This document shows positions 22,167-30,912 of a DNA stretch of 32,377 nt, in pieces. The stretch is from JAGVYE01 sp964502785 (GTDB lineage: Archaea > Nanobdellota > Nanobdellia > Woesearchaeales > GW2011-AR9). Under the pieces are notes generated by a model, which worked only from the letters and a program-made list of their open reading frames with translations, did no database searches and was not told the origin of the DNA. The stretch is taken from positions 1 through 32,377 of the forward strand of contig CAZCXW010000009.1 of the NCBI GenBank assembly GCA_964502785.1. The letters run 5' to 3'. How positions within the stretch are numbered: position 1 is the first letter of the stretch; each line of letters starts with the position of its first letter. The position numbers and the translations under genes are program-made.

Positions 22167-22329
22167 GTCAAAGAAAACCGCCCACGACCATTCTATTGAA
22201 TGGTCGTATGCTCCCTTCATTCTAACGATTTTCTGACCCTGCTTTTTCCTAAGCTGGCACACTCGTCTCCAGACCACCAGTAAATACACTGGTGGAAAAA
22301 GCAGATTCTAAAACCACAGATATTCCACT
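22167..22329 (+). repeat. Composite hairpin-array element (copy F)
   Basis: The left end GTCAAAGAAAACCGCCCACG is followed by a 10-bp hairpin ACGACCATTC/GAATGGTCGT (22184-22207). Then comes an ATGCTC-CTTC-TC module ending in CGATTTTCTGAC, homologous in order and sequence to copy A near 6071-6102. The second half is enclosed by CTGCTTTTTCC (22239-22249) and GGAAAAAGCAG (22294-22304), with CCACCAGT/ACTGGTGG inside. After GATTCTA, a 21-nt stretch (22309-22329) matches copy D exactly. The rest of the gap to 22522 is AT-rich with nothing certain in it. Confidence 0.75.
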
Positions 22330-22522
22330 AGTCGCAGAATCATATGATTTTTTATGCTAAAAGCACTAAATATTTGTACTTATTATTAATGCTTTTACAT
22401 ATTAAAATGTGCTTGACTCTGCTCTTAATGAAGCACAAGCCGCCCTGCAAAAATTATATGGCGGTTCATGGGCAATCAAATATAAACTAGAACCAGAACT
22501 CAAAAGGTACCCGATTTTTAGG

Positions 22523-22687
22523 TTAATGCAGTTGCGCCAATATCTCTTCTTTTGTGGGAAATTTTCGTTGGCATTCAAAACAGATTAAATAATGTTTATC
22601 CGAACCTTGCTTCTTAACAATAGTTCCTTTTATTTTCTCCAAAAACAATTCCCGTATCGCATTCCCGCAAATCGCGCATTTTGCCAT
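22523..22687 (-). CDS. Small zinc-ribbon protein (54 residues)
   Basis: An ATG at 22687 opens a 54-residue frame ending in TAA at 22523. The protein begins MAKCAICGNAI and contains a second knuckle CFECQRKF near residues 36-43. The two CxxC pairs, 29 residues apart, make a one-zinc ribbon. The first Cys pair sits right at the N-terminus, as in many small archaeal zinc-finger proteins that bind nucleic acid or ribosomes. A TTTTATAAG box lies just upstream on the minus strand. It is divergent from ABCE1, with 91 nt between the start codons. No specific family is recognised. Confidence 0.75.
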   Translation of the reverse strand: MAKCAICGNAIRELFLEKIKGTIVKKQGSDKHYLICFECQRKFPTKEEILAQLH

Positions 22688-22778
22688 TTTTCTTATAAAA
22701 TCACTTCTTTTTTAAACATTTCTTCGACAACTTCAAATCCACCAAAAGTAATATAAAACAAACAGTTTAAATTATTCT

Positions 22779-24545
22779 ATGCGTAAGCGTATCGCGATTA
22801 TTGACAGGGAGAAATGTCATCCGGATGAATGTGGAAATTATCTTTGCGCTAAATTATGCCCTGTCAACAGGGCTGGCGCCGATTGCATTTATCCTGGCGA
22901 TGATTCTGGGAAAAAAGCCCGCATTGATGAACTTCTCTGCACAGGCTGCGGCATTTGCCCGAACCGTTGTCCTTTTGGTGCTATCACCATCATTAACCTT
23001 CCTGAGAATCTTAAAAAGCAGCCCATCCACCGCTATGGGGAGAATATGTTTGAATTGTACTCTCTTCCATCTGTCATTTTTGGCCAAATCACGGGAATTG
23101 TCGGCCGCAACGGCATTGGAAAATCAACTGCGATAAAAATTATGGCGAATCTTCTTCAGCCCAATCTCGGCAAATGGGAAGAAGCAGCCGACTTCAAGGA
23201 AGTGATTAGTTATTTTAAAGGCACGGAAATGCAAAAATTCATGGATCAGCTTCACAAAGGGATGATTTCTCTTTCCTACAAACCGCAGCAGGTTGATTTA
23301 ATCCCTAAGCAGTTCTCAGGAACAGTCCGAGAATTGCTGCAAAAAGTAGATACTCATAATCAATTATTGGAAATTGCTGAAAAACTCCAATTAACCTCTT
23401 TCCTGGATAATCCTATTTCTGCTATTTCCGGGGGAGAATTGCAACGGGTGGCCATCGCCGCTGCTGTCCTAAAAAAATCGACGCTCTACCTATTTGATGA
23501 ACCAACTTCATATCTTGACATTAAACAGCGTGTCCAGGTTTCTCATTTTCTTCGTTCTTTGCTCACTGAACAAACCGCTTCTCTTGTCATTGAGCATGAT
23601 CTTATCATTTTAGATTACATGACGGACATTGTTAACATCATGTACGGGCAGGAAGGAGCCTATGGTATCGTCTCTGGCATCAAATCAAATCGCGAAGGCA
23701 TTAACGCCTTTTTGGAAGGTTATCTCCGGGAAGAAAATGTGCGTTTCCGCGACCACCCCATTAATTTTCAAAATATTCCCAAATCCAAAGGCGGCTTGCC
23801 GACGCCTCTTCTTTCCTGGAAAAATATTGAGGTTAACCTCGGGAATTTTGTTCTCAGAGCAAAAGGTGGAATTCTAAAGCGGAATGAAATCATCGGCGTT
23901 CTCGGGGAAAATGGAATCGGCAAGACCACATTCATTAAAATTATTGCCGGGATGCTCAAACAAAACAAAGGAGAGATCAGCAGCAATGTCAAAGTTGCAT
24001 ATAAACCACAGTATCTTGAAAGCGGTTCGGAAATGTTGGTCGCCGACTTCCTGCAGGAAGCGATGGCGAAATACGAACATCAGCTCATTAAGCCTCTGGA
24101 CATTGAGAAACTCTTCACGCAAAAACTTTCGCAATTATCAGGAGGGCAATTACAAAGGGTTGCCATCGCCTATTGCCTGGCTCAGGACGCCCAATTATTT
24201 CTTCTTGATGAGCCTTCGGCATATCTTGATATCGAACAACGGCTCATTGTTTCACGGATTTTCCGGAATGTCGCCTTTGAACGCGATGCCACTATTTTAG
24301 TCGTTGACCACGATTTGCTTTTTTTAGATAATATTTCCGACCGCTTGATGGTCTTTTCAGGGATTCCCGCCAAGGAAGGCTGTATCGAAGGCCCTTTTGG
24401 CATGGAAGAAGGGATGAACAAATTTCTTCAAGATTTGGGGATAACTCTCCGCAGGGAAATCAAATCGCACCGTCCCAGAATTAACAAGCCAGGCTCTGTC
24501 AAAGATAGGGAACAACGCGAGCAAAATAAGTGGTATTATAGTTAG
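22779..24545 (+). CDS. Ribosome recycling ATPase ABCE1 (Rli1)
   Basis: ABCE1 splits ribosomes after termination. The N-terminus carries the two Fe-S clusters, with Cys motifs CHPDECGNYLCAKLCP (13-28) and CTGCGICPNRCPF (54-66). Two ABC domains follow. The first has Walker A GRNGIGKST (about 109-117), signature SGGELQR (near 219) and LYLFDEPTSYLD. The second has GENGIGKTT (near 377), SGGQLQR (near 454) and LFLLDEPSAYLD. At 588 residues it has the normal length, with a short Lys/Arg-rich tail ending KWYYS. The start is preceded by an AT-rich promoter region. Confidence 0.97.
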   Translation: MRKRIAIIDREKCHPDECGNYLCAKLCPVNRAGADCIYPGDDSGKKARIDELLCTGCGICPNRCPFGAITIINLPENLKKQPIHRYGENMFELYSLPSVIFGQITGIVGRNGIGKSTAIKIMANLLQPNLGKWEEAADFKEVISYFKGTEMQKFMDQLHKGMISLSYKPQQVDLIPKQFSGTVRELLQKVDTHNQLLEIAEKLQLTSFLDNPISAISGGELQRVAIAAAVLKKSTLYLFDEPTSYLDIKQRVQVSHFLRSLLTEQTASLVIEHDLIILDYMTDIVNIMYGQEGAYGIVSGIKSNREGINAFLEGYLREENVRFRDHPINFQNIPKSKGGLPTPLLSWKNIEVNLGNFVLRAKGGILKRNEIIGVLGENGIGKTTFIKIIAGMLKQNKGEISSNVKVAYKPQYLESGSEMLVADFLQEAMAKYEHQLIKPLDIEKLFTQKLSQLSGGQLQRVAIAYCLAQDAQLFLLDEPSAYLDIEQRLIVSRIFRNVAFERDATILVVDHDLLFLDNISDRLMVFSGIPAKEGCIEGPFGMEEGMNKFLQDLGITLRREIKSHRPRINKPGSVKDREQREQNKWYYS

Positions 24546-24566
24546 GCTTTCATACTTATATGAAAA

Positions 24567-24983
24567 TTAGAGTGGGTATTCAACTGCCAAAAATTCACTA
24601 GCTTTCATAATTGTCACTTTTGCAAATTCTTTCAGTTTCAGTAAATGCGGATCTCCACTAATCAAATATTGAACATTTCCTACTATTGCTGTTTCCAGTA
24701 TTGCATTATTATAAGGATCATCTACAATTACTTTTACTTTACCTGTAATCTCAACCATCGTTGCAATTTCCAGAATTATAGAGATAAACATTGCTTTCTG
24801 CTCTCCAGTAAAATTGAATTTTGGATAGTCCAGTACTCTTTTTAACTCTTCAATCTGATTTGGAGAACTTACTAACTCCAATTCTCCATACAAACACTTC
24901 TCAAAGATCACTCTTGGTTTTCCCAACCAGCCAAGGGCAGAAATGAGAATATTCGTATCTAAGAGGACCTTCGTCTTGCCCAT
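24567..24983 (-). CDS. PIN-domain toxin (COG1569-type, VapC-like)
   Basis: The 138-residue protein is a PIN ribonuclease domain. LLDTNILISAL places the first catalytic Asp at residue 9. An acidic pair follows in SPNQIEELKRVLDYPKF, and VDDPYNNAILETAIVGN and YLISGDPHLLKL carry the distal acidic residues. It matches the family annotated as the PIN-type toxin of toxin-antitoxin systems. Its start lies inside the AbrB gene (overlap 24959-24983), the usual arrangement for antitoxin-first operons with translational coupling. The RNA target is unknown. Confidence 0.88.
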   Translation of the reverse strand: MGKTKVLLDTNILISALGWLGKPRVIFEKCLYGELELVSSPNQIEELKRVLDYPKFNFTGEQKAMFISIILEIATMVEITGKVKVIVDDPYNNAILETAIVGNVQYLISGDPHLLKLKEFAKVTIMKASEFLAVEYPL

Positions 24984-25225
24984 GCGACAGCCTCATCAAC
25001 ATCTTCAGGTGCAACTCTCTGTTTCTTGAATTGCTTCTCAATTTCTTTCGATAATTTCTGAAATTCAGCTTTTACATCTGGTATTTCTACTTTCTTAAAT
25101 AATATCCCACCTTTTACAGGAAACGGAACAAATCTATCCCCTGGACTAAATCCTTCGTCTATCCTTATATCTTGAGGAACTACCAACTGTCCTTTCGGAC
25201 TCATTTTTACGAGATCGGTGTCCAT
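24959..25225 (-). CDS. AbrB/SpoVT-type antitoxin
   Basis: The 88-residue protein starts with an AbrB swapped-hairpin DNA-binding motif, LVKMSPKGQLVVPQDIRIDE (5-24), then GDRFVPFPVKGGILFKKV. The C-terminal half (about 50-88) is a charged helix that would bind and neutralise the PIN toxin. The gene precedes and overlaps the toxin gene. A GGGAGGT ribosome site lies 8 nt before its ATG. Operator-like repeats between the TATA box and that site suggest that it represses its own operon. Confidence 0.88.
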   Translation of the reverse strand: MDTDLVKMSPKGQLVVPQDIRIDEGFSPGDRFVPFPVKGGILFKKVEIPDVKAEFQKLSKEIEKQFKKQRVAPEDVDEAVAWARRRSS

Positions 25226-25233
25226 TTTATGCT

Positions 25234-25279
25234 ACCTCCCATTGATGGTAAACAGTTAAACAGTTAAACTATATAAAAT
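25234..25279 (-). promoter_or_regulatory. Promoter and candidate operator of the AbrB/PIN operon
   Basis: On the minus strand, in order: TATA box TTTTATATA (25270-25278), two direct copies of TTTAACTG (25261-25268 and 25253-25260), a partial third (TTTACC, 25247-25252), and GGGAGGT (25234-25240). Repeats between the TATA box and the start are where a repressor would block transcription, so antitoxin binding is a reasonable inference. Confidence 0.55.
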
Positions 25280-25358
25280 TTTCTCAAAATTACAGTTGCT
25301 ACCTATAAAATTGTATACTGTGGTTTATTTTAATTTACCAAAGTAATCGAAAGATTAT

Positions 25359-25388
25359 TAAAGTATATCCGAGTACTTTACGGTATAC
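25359..25388 (+). promoter_or_regulatory. Candidate operator before the tandem RHH gene
   Basis: TAAAGTA (25359-25365) and TACTTTA (25374-25380) form a 7-bp inverted repeat with an 8-nt spacer, overlapped by GTATA/TATAC (25363-25388). It ends 3 nt before the ATG at 25391. Its symmetry would suit a two-fold RHH repressor encoded just downstream; this is inference. Confidence 0.4.
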
Positions 25389-25390
25389 CC

Positions 25391-25690
25391 ATGGACAAAA
25401 AGAGGCTGGATAGCGTTACAAAGATTTCTCAGGCTAATCTAGACCGCATTTCACGCTTAAAAGAATCAGGTTACGAGCCGAATGATTACGTCATTAATCT
25501 CGCATTAGACCTTCTCGAACAGGTGGGAGGGGGGGAAGGACTTGCGACGAAGCCGAATCTGACCACCAAAATTTCTTCTAAGACATTATTGCGGATTGCA
25601 AAGCTAAAACCAAGCGGTTACGAGACAAATGATTACATTATCGCCAAAGCGCTAAGTTTGCTGGAGAAGAAAAAAAGCATTAAAAAATGA
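25391..25690 (+). CDS. Tandem ribbon-helix-helix-like regulator (two repeats in one chain)
   Basis: The 99-residue protein is an internal duplication. Residues about 11-43 (KISQANLDRISRLKESGYEP, then NDYVINLALDLLE) and 60-92 (KISSKTLLRIAKLKPSGYET, then NDYIIAKALSLLE) align along their length. The pattern strand, helix, G-Y-E-x-N-D-Y, helix resembles ribbon-helix-helix domains, which normally work as dimers. A two-repeat chain could fold as a built-in dimer. Its stop codon overlaps the start of the giant surface protein (ATGA), so it is probably the regulator of that operon. The RHH call is by pattern, not search. Confidence 0.6.
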   Translation: MDKKRLDSVTKISQANLDRISRLKESGYEPNDYVINLALDLLEQVGGGEGLATKPNLTTKISSKTLLRIAKLKPSGYETNDYIIAKALSLLEKKKSIKK

Positions 25691-28600
25691 AACAAAAAAA
25701 TAGAAAAAAGAGAAGAATGTTGAGAAAAAAGAAAGAACATTCTTTCCTTCCGCATCTTACTCCAAAGCTCTGGCTCTTTATGCTGCTCCTCGTCCTCCTC
25801 GCTCTGGGCAGTCTTTCATACTTTGTAGGTCCTCATACTATGAGTTCGATCACGGCCAGCGCTATCGGCATTTTGCCATTTGAAGAGAGCATTATGAATG
25901 AAACTGGACCTTCAGAGAGCAACAAAACGGAGAGTCAATCCGCTAATGTATCAGCGCTCTTGACTGAAAATGGCGCGCTTCCATCTGAAATTTCTGCGCC
26001 TCAGGAAAGAAATCTGCCTCAGGAAAGAAATCTCATTGTCAGTCAGATAACACCTCAGGCCGGAAATCATAATCGAGTCAGAGGGCCAGGAATGAATCGT
26101 CCTTCCGTGGTCAATAGAACAAACCTGCCCGAAGGAAGGGATCAGCACAATGGGTTTCGAAAGTATACCAAAAATAATGGCTTTGTTGTTGTGACTGAAC
26201 CAAAGGTAAGTTGTGAATGGGAGAGCCCAACCCTTGCTGTAAAGAGATGTTCTATTGTCTTTGAAGCCGAGAACACCAATGGCCAAAAGCCTGTCATTTC
26301 TGCTCCCACTTTGAATTTTAGCCACCAAAATGCTAACATCACTGACGTTACGACGTTATTCTCCAATGAATCTGTTGAGGATACTATTTGGGAGGTAATT
26401 TCCAACGTGACGGGAGATTATATTGAGGGTGAAGCAATTGATAGATTTACTAATTTTGTTCCTATTCCCGCTGCTATTGACACGGGAATTCCCTTTGCCA
26501 TTCAATACAATTTAACCATGCCCGTCTATCAAAACGATACCTTCAGCCTGCAACTAATCGGAGTCGTCAATGCTACTATTGACCCAGATATCTCTGCCTG
26601 CGCTACGCTTACAAATACAACAGATGAGTATGTGTTAACTTCAGAGGTAAGTTCCACCACAGATTGTTTTACCATTAGCAGTTCTACTGGTGTGGAGTTA
26701 GATTGTCGTGGAAATCTCGTTTATTTTGGAACTGATGGAAAAGGAAGCGCCAGGGGCGTTTTACTTAATGCTGCAAATGATACAAAAATTAAAAATTGTA
26801 TTTTTATACAGGGAGCAGGAAATAATACCAATGGCGATCGGGCAGTTTTAACAACCTCGAACAGTAGTGTAAATCTAACTATTCTTAATAATACTATAAT
26901 TCTCAACGGGACCAACGCAAAAGGAATAAGATTCTCAAATGTCCTAAATAGTGAAATAACATTAAACCGGATTAATGCTTCCATTGGTAATGCCCCGGCG
27001 GGAATAGAACTCATTTCTTCTGATAATAATACAATTATCCAAAATAATACTATAACTATCACTAGTAATGCTACACAGGGGATTTTTATCAATGGCGGGT
27101 CAGGAAATAATACGATTCGTTACAATTTTATTAACATAACTGTCTATAATTATGGATCCCCTATTTTCTTTCTAGGAACAAAGTTCAACTATATTTACAA
27201 TAATACTTTACACTATCAATGTACGACATGTAAAACTGATCAAGGCGATCAAGATGTTATTATTTTTGGATTAGGTTTAGCTGTAAGTGATAACCAATTT
27301 GTTAACAATATTTATTCCATTATTGGAAATGGTTCTGAAATGATTTTTAGAGATCGAAGGCCGCTGGAAGCAGATACACTCATTTTTAATAACTCACAGG
27401 GAGAAATAAGATTTGCTTACAATTCATTTCTCCTCAATTTGAATATCACTACTTTTTCCCGAACATTGCAGTTAGGCACTAATTTACATATCAGCAACAA
27501 CAGCATTGCCATTAACGCTTCCGATTTTAACACTTCCAAAAGTCCTTATTCGAACAGCAGTCTTAATCTCACATTGTCAGGATTGGGCTTTAATCAGAAT
27601 GTGACAAGAATTTACTATCTCGCAAACTTCAGTAATGATGGGGATTTCATTATTGCCAACGGTATAGATTGTATTGCCGCGGGGTATTGCGGCAATTTAG
27701 CTTATGACAACACAACTAAAATTGCTACATTCAATACTTCCTACTGGGGAAGTTTTGCGGTTAACGGAACGTATATGATAGATACTTTTTTTCCTCAAGC
27801 AGCATTCCTCAATCCTGCGAATAACAGCAACTTTAGTTCTGGTAATCAATCATTCAATGTCAGCATTCTTGAAGATTGGTCTTTAGGAGTAGTTCTCTTC
27901 AGTATTTCCAATAGCACTGGAACGCCATTTAATATCACATCTTTGACCAATGTCAGCGGCAACTGGAACACGATGATTAACATGAGTTCGTTAGTGGAAG
28001 GAACAAATATTGTAACCGTCTTCGCCAATGATACGAGTAATAATCTCAATAATACTGTTACTCTTTACTTTAATGTTGACTACACACCACCTAATGCTTC
28101 GTTTGTGAATACTATTGCCAACAACACAAATTTCAGCCTCGCCACGGGCTCATTAATTCTCAATGCTTCCATCATCGATGGTTTTGCAGGTGTATTGTCA
28201 GTGAATCTGAGTTTTGAAAACAACAGCGCGCAAGGCGGCACGGCATTCAACCGCACAGCTCTTAATTTCAGCGGGATGTGGAACGTCACCTTTACCGATG
28301 TATCTAACTTAACGGATGGCCTGCACCGTGTCAAAATTATGGCCAATGACAAACTTAACAACACAAATCGCACGTCTGAATTCTGGTTTGGCGTGGATAA
28401 GACCCCTCCTAATGTCAGCAATCTCAATATGATGGGCATGCTTACCCCTTCCGCTTTAGTTAATAATTCTAATTTCAGCGAGAATGTTGTAGCGCAATAT
28501 GGAGCAATCGCTTTTAATGTCACGGTCATCGATGGTTATCGGGGAGTCTTAAATGTAAATTTCAGTTTCGACAATGCTTCCGGAAATGCCGGGGGAACAG

Positions 28601-30444
28601 CATTCAATCGCACTGCCACGAACTTCAGCGGCAATTGGAATGTTTCATTTGAAAATATTTCTTTGAATTTCACCGACGGCCTTCATAAAATAATAATCAT
28701 GGCCAACGATGGATTGAATAATACGAATCGAACTACAGAATTATGGTTTAGAATTGACAGAGAAGTTCCGAATGCCAGTTTTGTCAACACAGTGACAGCT
28801 GGCGCAAATTTCACAGAAGCGACGGGAAGAGTTGTGTTCAATGCGAGCGTCATCGATGGAAGCATTGGCGTATTGGAAGTTAACATGAGCTTCGACAATG
28901 CGAGCGGCGTGGGCGGAACTGCATTCAATCGTACTGCAGCTAATTTCAGCGGCAACTGGAATGTGAGCCTTGAGAATGTCTCTGCAAACTTAACGGATGG
29001 TCTGCATGTTGTCCGCATCATGGCAAATGATAGATTCAATCACAGCAATCGTACAACAACATTTACATTCAGGGTTGACAGAGCGCCACCAAATGTTAGT
29101 GTTGGCGTCTTTGGAATAACAAATTCGAGTTATGGCGATTCCACTAATTTCCTCACCTTTGTGAATAACAGCAACTTCACGAGCGGAGCTCGTGTCGTGT
29201 TCAATGCGACTGTTATCGATGGCGTGACGGCTATCTCAACCGTTAACCTCAGTTTCTCTAACTTAACGGGAGACGGAGGAACTGCATTCAATCGTACTGC
29301 GGCTAACTTCAGCGGCAACTGGAATGTGACATTTGAGAACATTGCCCAGAACTTTACCGACGGCAGACATAGGCTGTTTATCATGGCGAATGACTGGGTG
29401 AATCACAGTAATAGAACCACTGATTTTTGGTTTTCGGTTGATACCACTGCTCCCAATGTTACTATTCTTACTTCTAATCTTACAAGATACAGTATAAATA
29501 ACGGCAGCACCGTCAATGCTACCATTTTCGAAACAAATTATGTTGTTGCTGTTATCTATCAATTCAGCAATGGCACTAACCCATTTAATCTCACGGCCGT
29601 TAACAACAGTGGAAATTGGCATTTAACATTTAACGCTTCTATCATTACGGAAGGAACTCACAATATTACGATCTTTGCCAATGACAGCGCGGGGAACTTG
29701 AATCGTGGGCAATTGGCGACTTTTATTATCGACCGCACCGCGCCGACAATTTCCCTCAGCCGTTCTGATGCATCTACTTCTACGCAATTGATAATTAACA
29801 TCGCCACCACGTCTGATTCTTTGACGTGCATTTCCGATCGTGGAAATGTTATAGGGACAGGCGCCGCGCAAACCCTCACCGCCAGTAGTTTAAGCCCTGA
29901 CACTATCTATTCTTTCACCGTATCTTGCACGGATGATGTTTCCAATACGAATAGTGTAACCCAAGAATTCCGCACTGGAGCTGCAGGTGGCAGTGGAGCT
30001 TCGGGAGGAATTAGCGGCGGTGGCGGAGGAGGTGGTGGCGGACGAAGCGCATCTCCTGCTGCGGAAAGCGAGCCTTCGCCGCAGCCAAGCGATGCTGTCA
30101 CTGGCGCGGTAGTTTCTTCAGAGGAGGAAGCTCCGATTAGTGAACGCGGCGGAGAAGCCGCCGGTGAAACAGGCGGCAAAAGTTGGATCCGACGGCCTTT
30201 TGTCCAAGTAACTGCTAATCGTGTCAGTGCCTTTGCGAAGAACATTATTTCTCTCACCACCGAGAGAGCCAGCGCGCTGCTTAAAATGGCCATCACCAAA
30301 TCAAAATGGTTTGCGACGGTTAATTACGGCTGGATAGCTCTCGCCTTTGTTTTAATTGCGGTCGTTCCCAGAATTTGGGTTTATGTGTATAAGAAGAGCG
30401 CAAAGAAACAGAAAAAAATAAAATCTATGAAAAGAAAACTATGA
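25687..30444 (+). CDS. Giant sequon-rich surface protein with beta-helix and Ig-like repeats
   Basis: This 1585-residue protein is anchored at both ends. A very basic N-terminus is followed by a helix at about 29-48, and a C-terminal helix at about 1549-1570 is followed by a Lys-rich tail. Between them, in order, are a Ser/Asn/Pro-rich stalk, a right-handed beta-helix-like region (about 300-600, with NNTI/NNTL-type coils) and five to six Ig-like repeats (about 696-1350). Each repeat begins near D-x-x-P-N and contains GTAFNRT, NFSGNWNV and DGLH-IMAND. A fibronectin-like domain and a Gly-rich hinge (about 1437-1455) follow. N-x-S/T sequons are extremely dense, ten or more per Ig-like repeat in those I checked. 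An adhesin or cell-contact protein is likely. Confidence 0.8.
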   Translation: MKQKNRKKRRMLRKKKEHSFLPHLTPKLWLFMLLLVLLALGSLSYFVGPHTMSSITASAIGILPFEESIMNETGPSESNKTESQSANVSALLTENGALPSEISAPQERNLPQERNLIVSQITPQAGNHNRVRGPGMNRPSVVNRTNLPEGRDQHNGFRKYTKNNGFVVVTEPKVSCEWESPTLAVKRCSIVFEAENTNGQKPVISAPTLNFSHQNANITDVTTLFSNESVEDTIWEVISNVTGDYIEGEAIDRFTNFVPIPAAIDTGIPFAIQYNLTMPVYQNDTFSLQLIGVVNATIDPDISACATLTNTTDEYVLTSEVSSTTDCFTISSSTGVELDCRGNLVYFGTDGKGSARGVLLNAANDTKIKNCIFIQGAGNNTNGDRAVLTTSNSSVNLTILNNTIILNGTNAKGIRFSNVLNSEITLNRINASIGNAPAGIELISSDNNTIIQNNTITITSNATQGIFINGGSGNNTIRYNFINITVYNYGSPIFFLGTKFNYIYNNTLHYQCTTCKTDQGDQDVIIFGLGLAVSDNQFVNNIYSIIGNGSEMIFRDRRPLEADTLIFNNSQGEIRFAYNSFLLNLNITTFSRTLQLGTNLHISNNSIAINASDFNTSKSPYSNSSLNLTLSGLGFNQNVTRIYYLANFSNDGDFIIANGIDCIAAGYCGNLAYDNTTKIATFNTSYWGSFAVNGTYMIDTFFPQAAFLNPANNSNFSSGNQSFNVSILEDWSLGVVLFSISNSTGTPFNITSLTNVSGNWNTMINMSSLVEGTNIVTVFANDTSNNLNNTVTLYFNVDYTPPNASFVNTIANNTNFSLATGSLILNASIIDGFAGVLSVNLSFENNSAQGGTAFNRTALNFSGMWNVTFTDVSNLTDGLHRVKIMANDKLNNTNRTSEFWFGVDKTPPNVSNLNMMGMLTPSALVNNSNFSENVVAQYGAIAFNVTVIDGYRGVLNVNFSFDNASGNAGGTAFNRTATNFSGNWNVSFENISLNFTDGLHKIIIMANDGLNNTNRTTELWFRIDREVPNASFVNTVTAGANFTEATGRVVFNASVIDGSIGVLEVNMSFDNASGVGGTAFNRTAANFSGNWNVSLENVSANLTDGLHVVRIMANDRFNHSNRTTTFTFRVDRAPPNVSVGVFGITNSSYGDSTNFLTFVNNSNFTSGARVVFNATVIDGVTAISTVNLSFSNLTGDGGTAFNRTAANFSGNWNVTFENIAQNFTDGRHRLFIMANDWVNHSNRTTDFWFSVDTTAPNVTILTSNLTRYSINNGSTVNATIFETNYVVAVIYQFSNGTNPFNLTAVNNSGNWHLTFNASIITEGTHNITIFANDSAGNLNRGQLATFIIDRTAPTISLSRSDASTSTQLIINIATTSDSLTCISDRGNVIGTGAAQTLTASSLSPDTIYSFTVSCTDDVSNTNSVTQEFRTGAAGGSGASGGISGGGGGGGGGRSASPAAESEPSPQPSDAVTGAVVSSEEEAPISERGGEAAGETGGKSWIRRPFVQVTANRVSAFAKNIISLTTERASALLKMAITKSKWFATVNYGWIALAFVLIAVVPRIWVYVYKKSAKKQKKIKSMKRKL

Positions 30445-30818
30445 GAAAAAAACAAAAGAGGACGCTCCGGAGGATGTTCCTGCAAAAGAAGTATGTTCAT
30501 TCCTATTTAATAGTATTATTCCTTCTCTTCCTTTTCTTGCTCAGCATTGCATTTATTGTTCCTCAAGAGCTTTCCAATTCCATCACCGGAGCGGTGATAA
30601 GTATATTGCCCATTGACGAGCCTCAAAATGAAACTGCCCATTTCATTAATCCTTCTCCAGAAATAACCATTCCCGAAAATCCCGCAACTAAAGTCCAGAA
30701 TCCTTCTCCCGCAGCTTCTGTACGTAATCCATCACCAGAGCAACCGATCAATTTGGAAAAGAACTTGAAAAACATAAAACAAACCGCTGAAGAAAGAGAC
30801 TACGAAGAGTTAGACTAA
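30441..30818 (+). CDS. Short membrane-anchored protein matching the N-terminus of the giant protein
   Basis: The 125-residue protein has the same start as its neighbour: basic residues (KRTLRRMFLQKKYVHS), a membrane helix (about 22-43), then SITGAVISILPIDEPQNETA. This parallels SITASAIGILPFEESIMNET in the giant protein. The rest is a Pro/Asn/Ser-rich stalk with repeated NPSP motifs (INPSPE, QNPSPA, RNPSPE) and a charged end. It overlaps the giant gene by 4 nt (ATGA). It could be an accessory subunit, a competitor for assembly or the remnant of a second large protein. No domain is recognised. Confidence 0.65.
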   Translation: MRKKQKRTLRRMFLQKKYVHSYLIVLFLLFLFLLSIAFIVPQELSNSITGAVISILPIDEPQNETAHFINPSPEITIPENPATKVQNPSPAASVRNPSPEQPINLEKNLKNIKQTAEERDYEELD

Positions 30819-30912
30819 AGAAGGAATTTTTAACTGAGCCTCTTCCATCTATTCCACTTTTTCATCACTACCTTTTTATACTTCTTCCATAATTATGATT
30901 TCGGTGATCACT

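Noticed and set aside
22409..22588. 59-residue plus-strand frame from a GTG, with protein-like start LDSALNEAQAALQKLYGGSW
   Set aside because: The second half overlaps the better supported zinc-ribbon gene on the other strand and there is no clear ribosome site. It may be the remnant of a gene end but cannot be supported.
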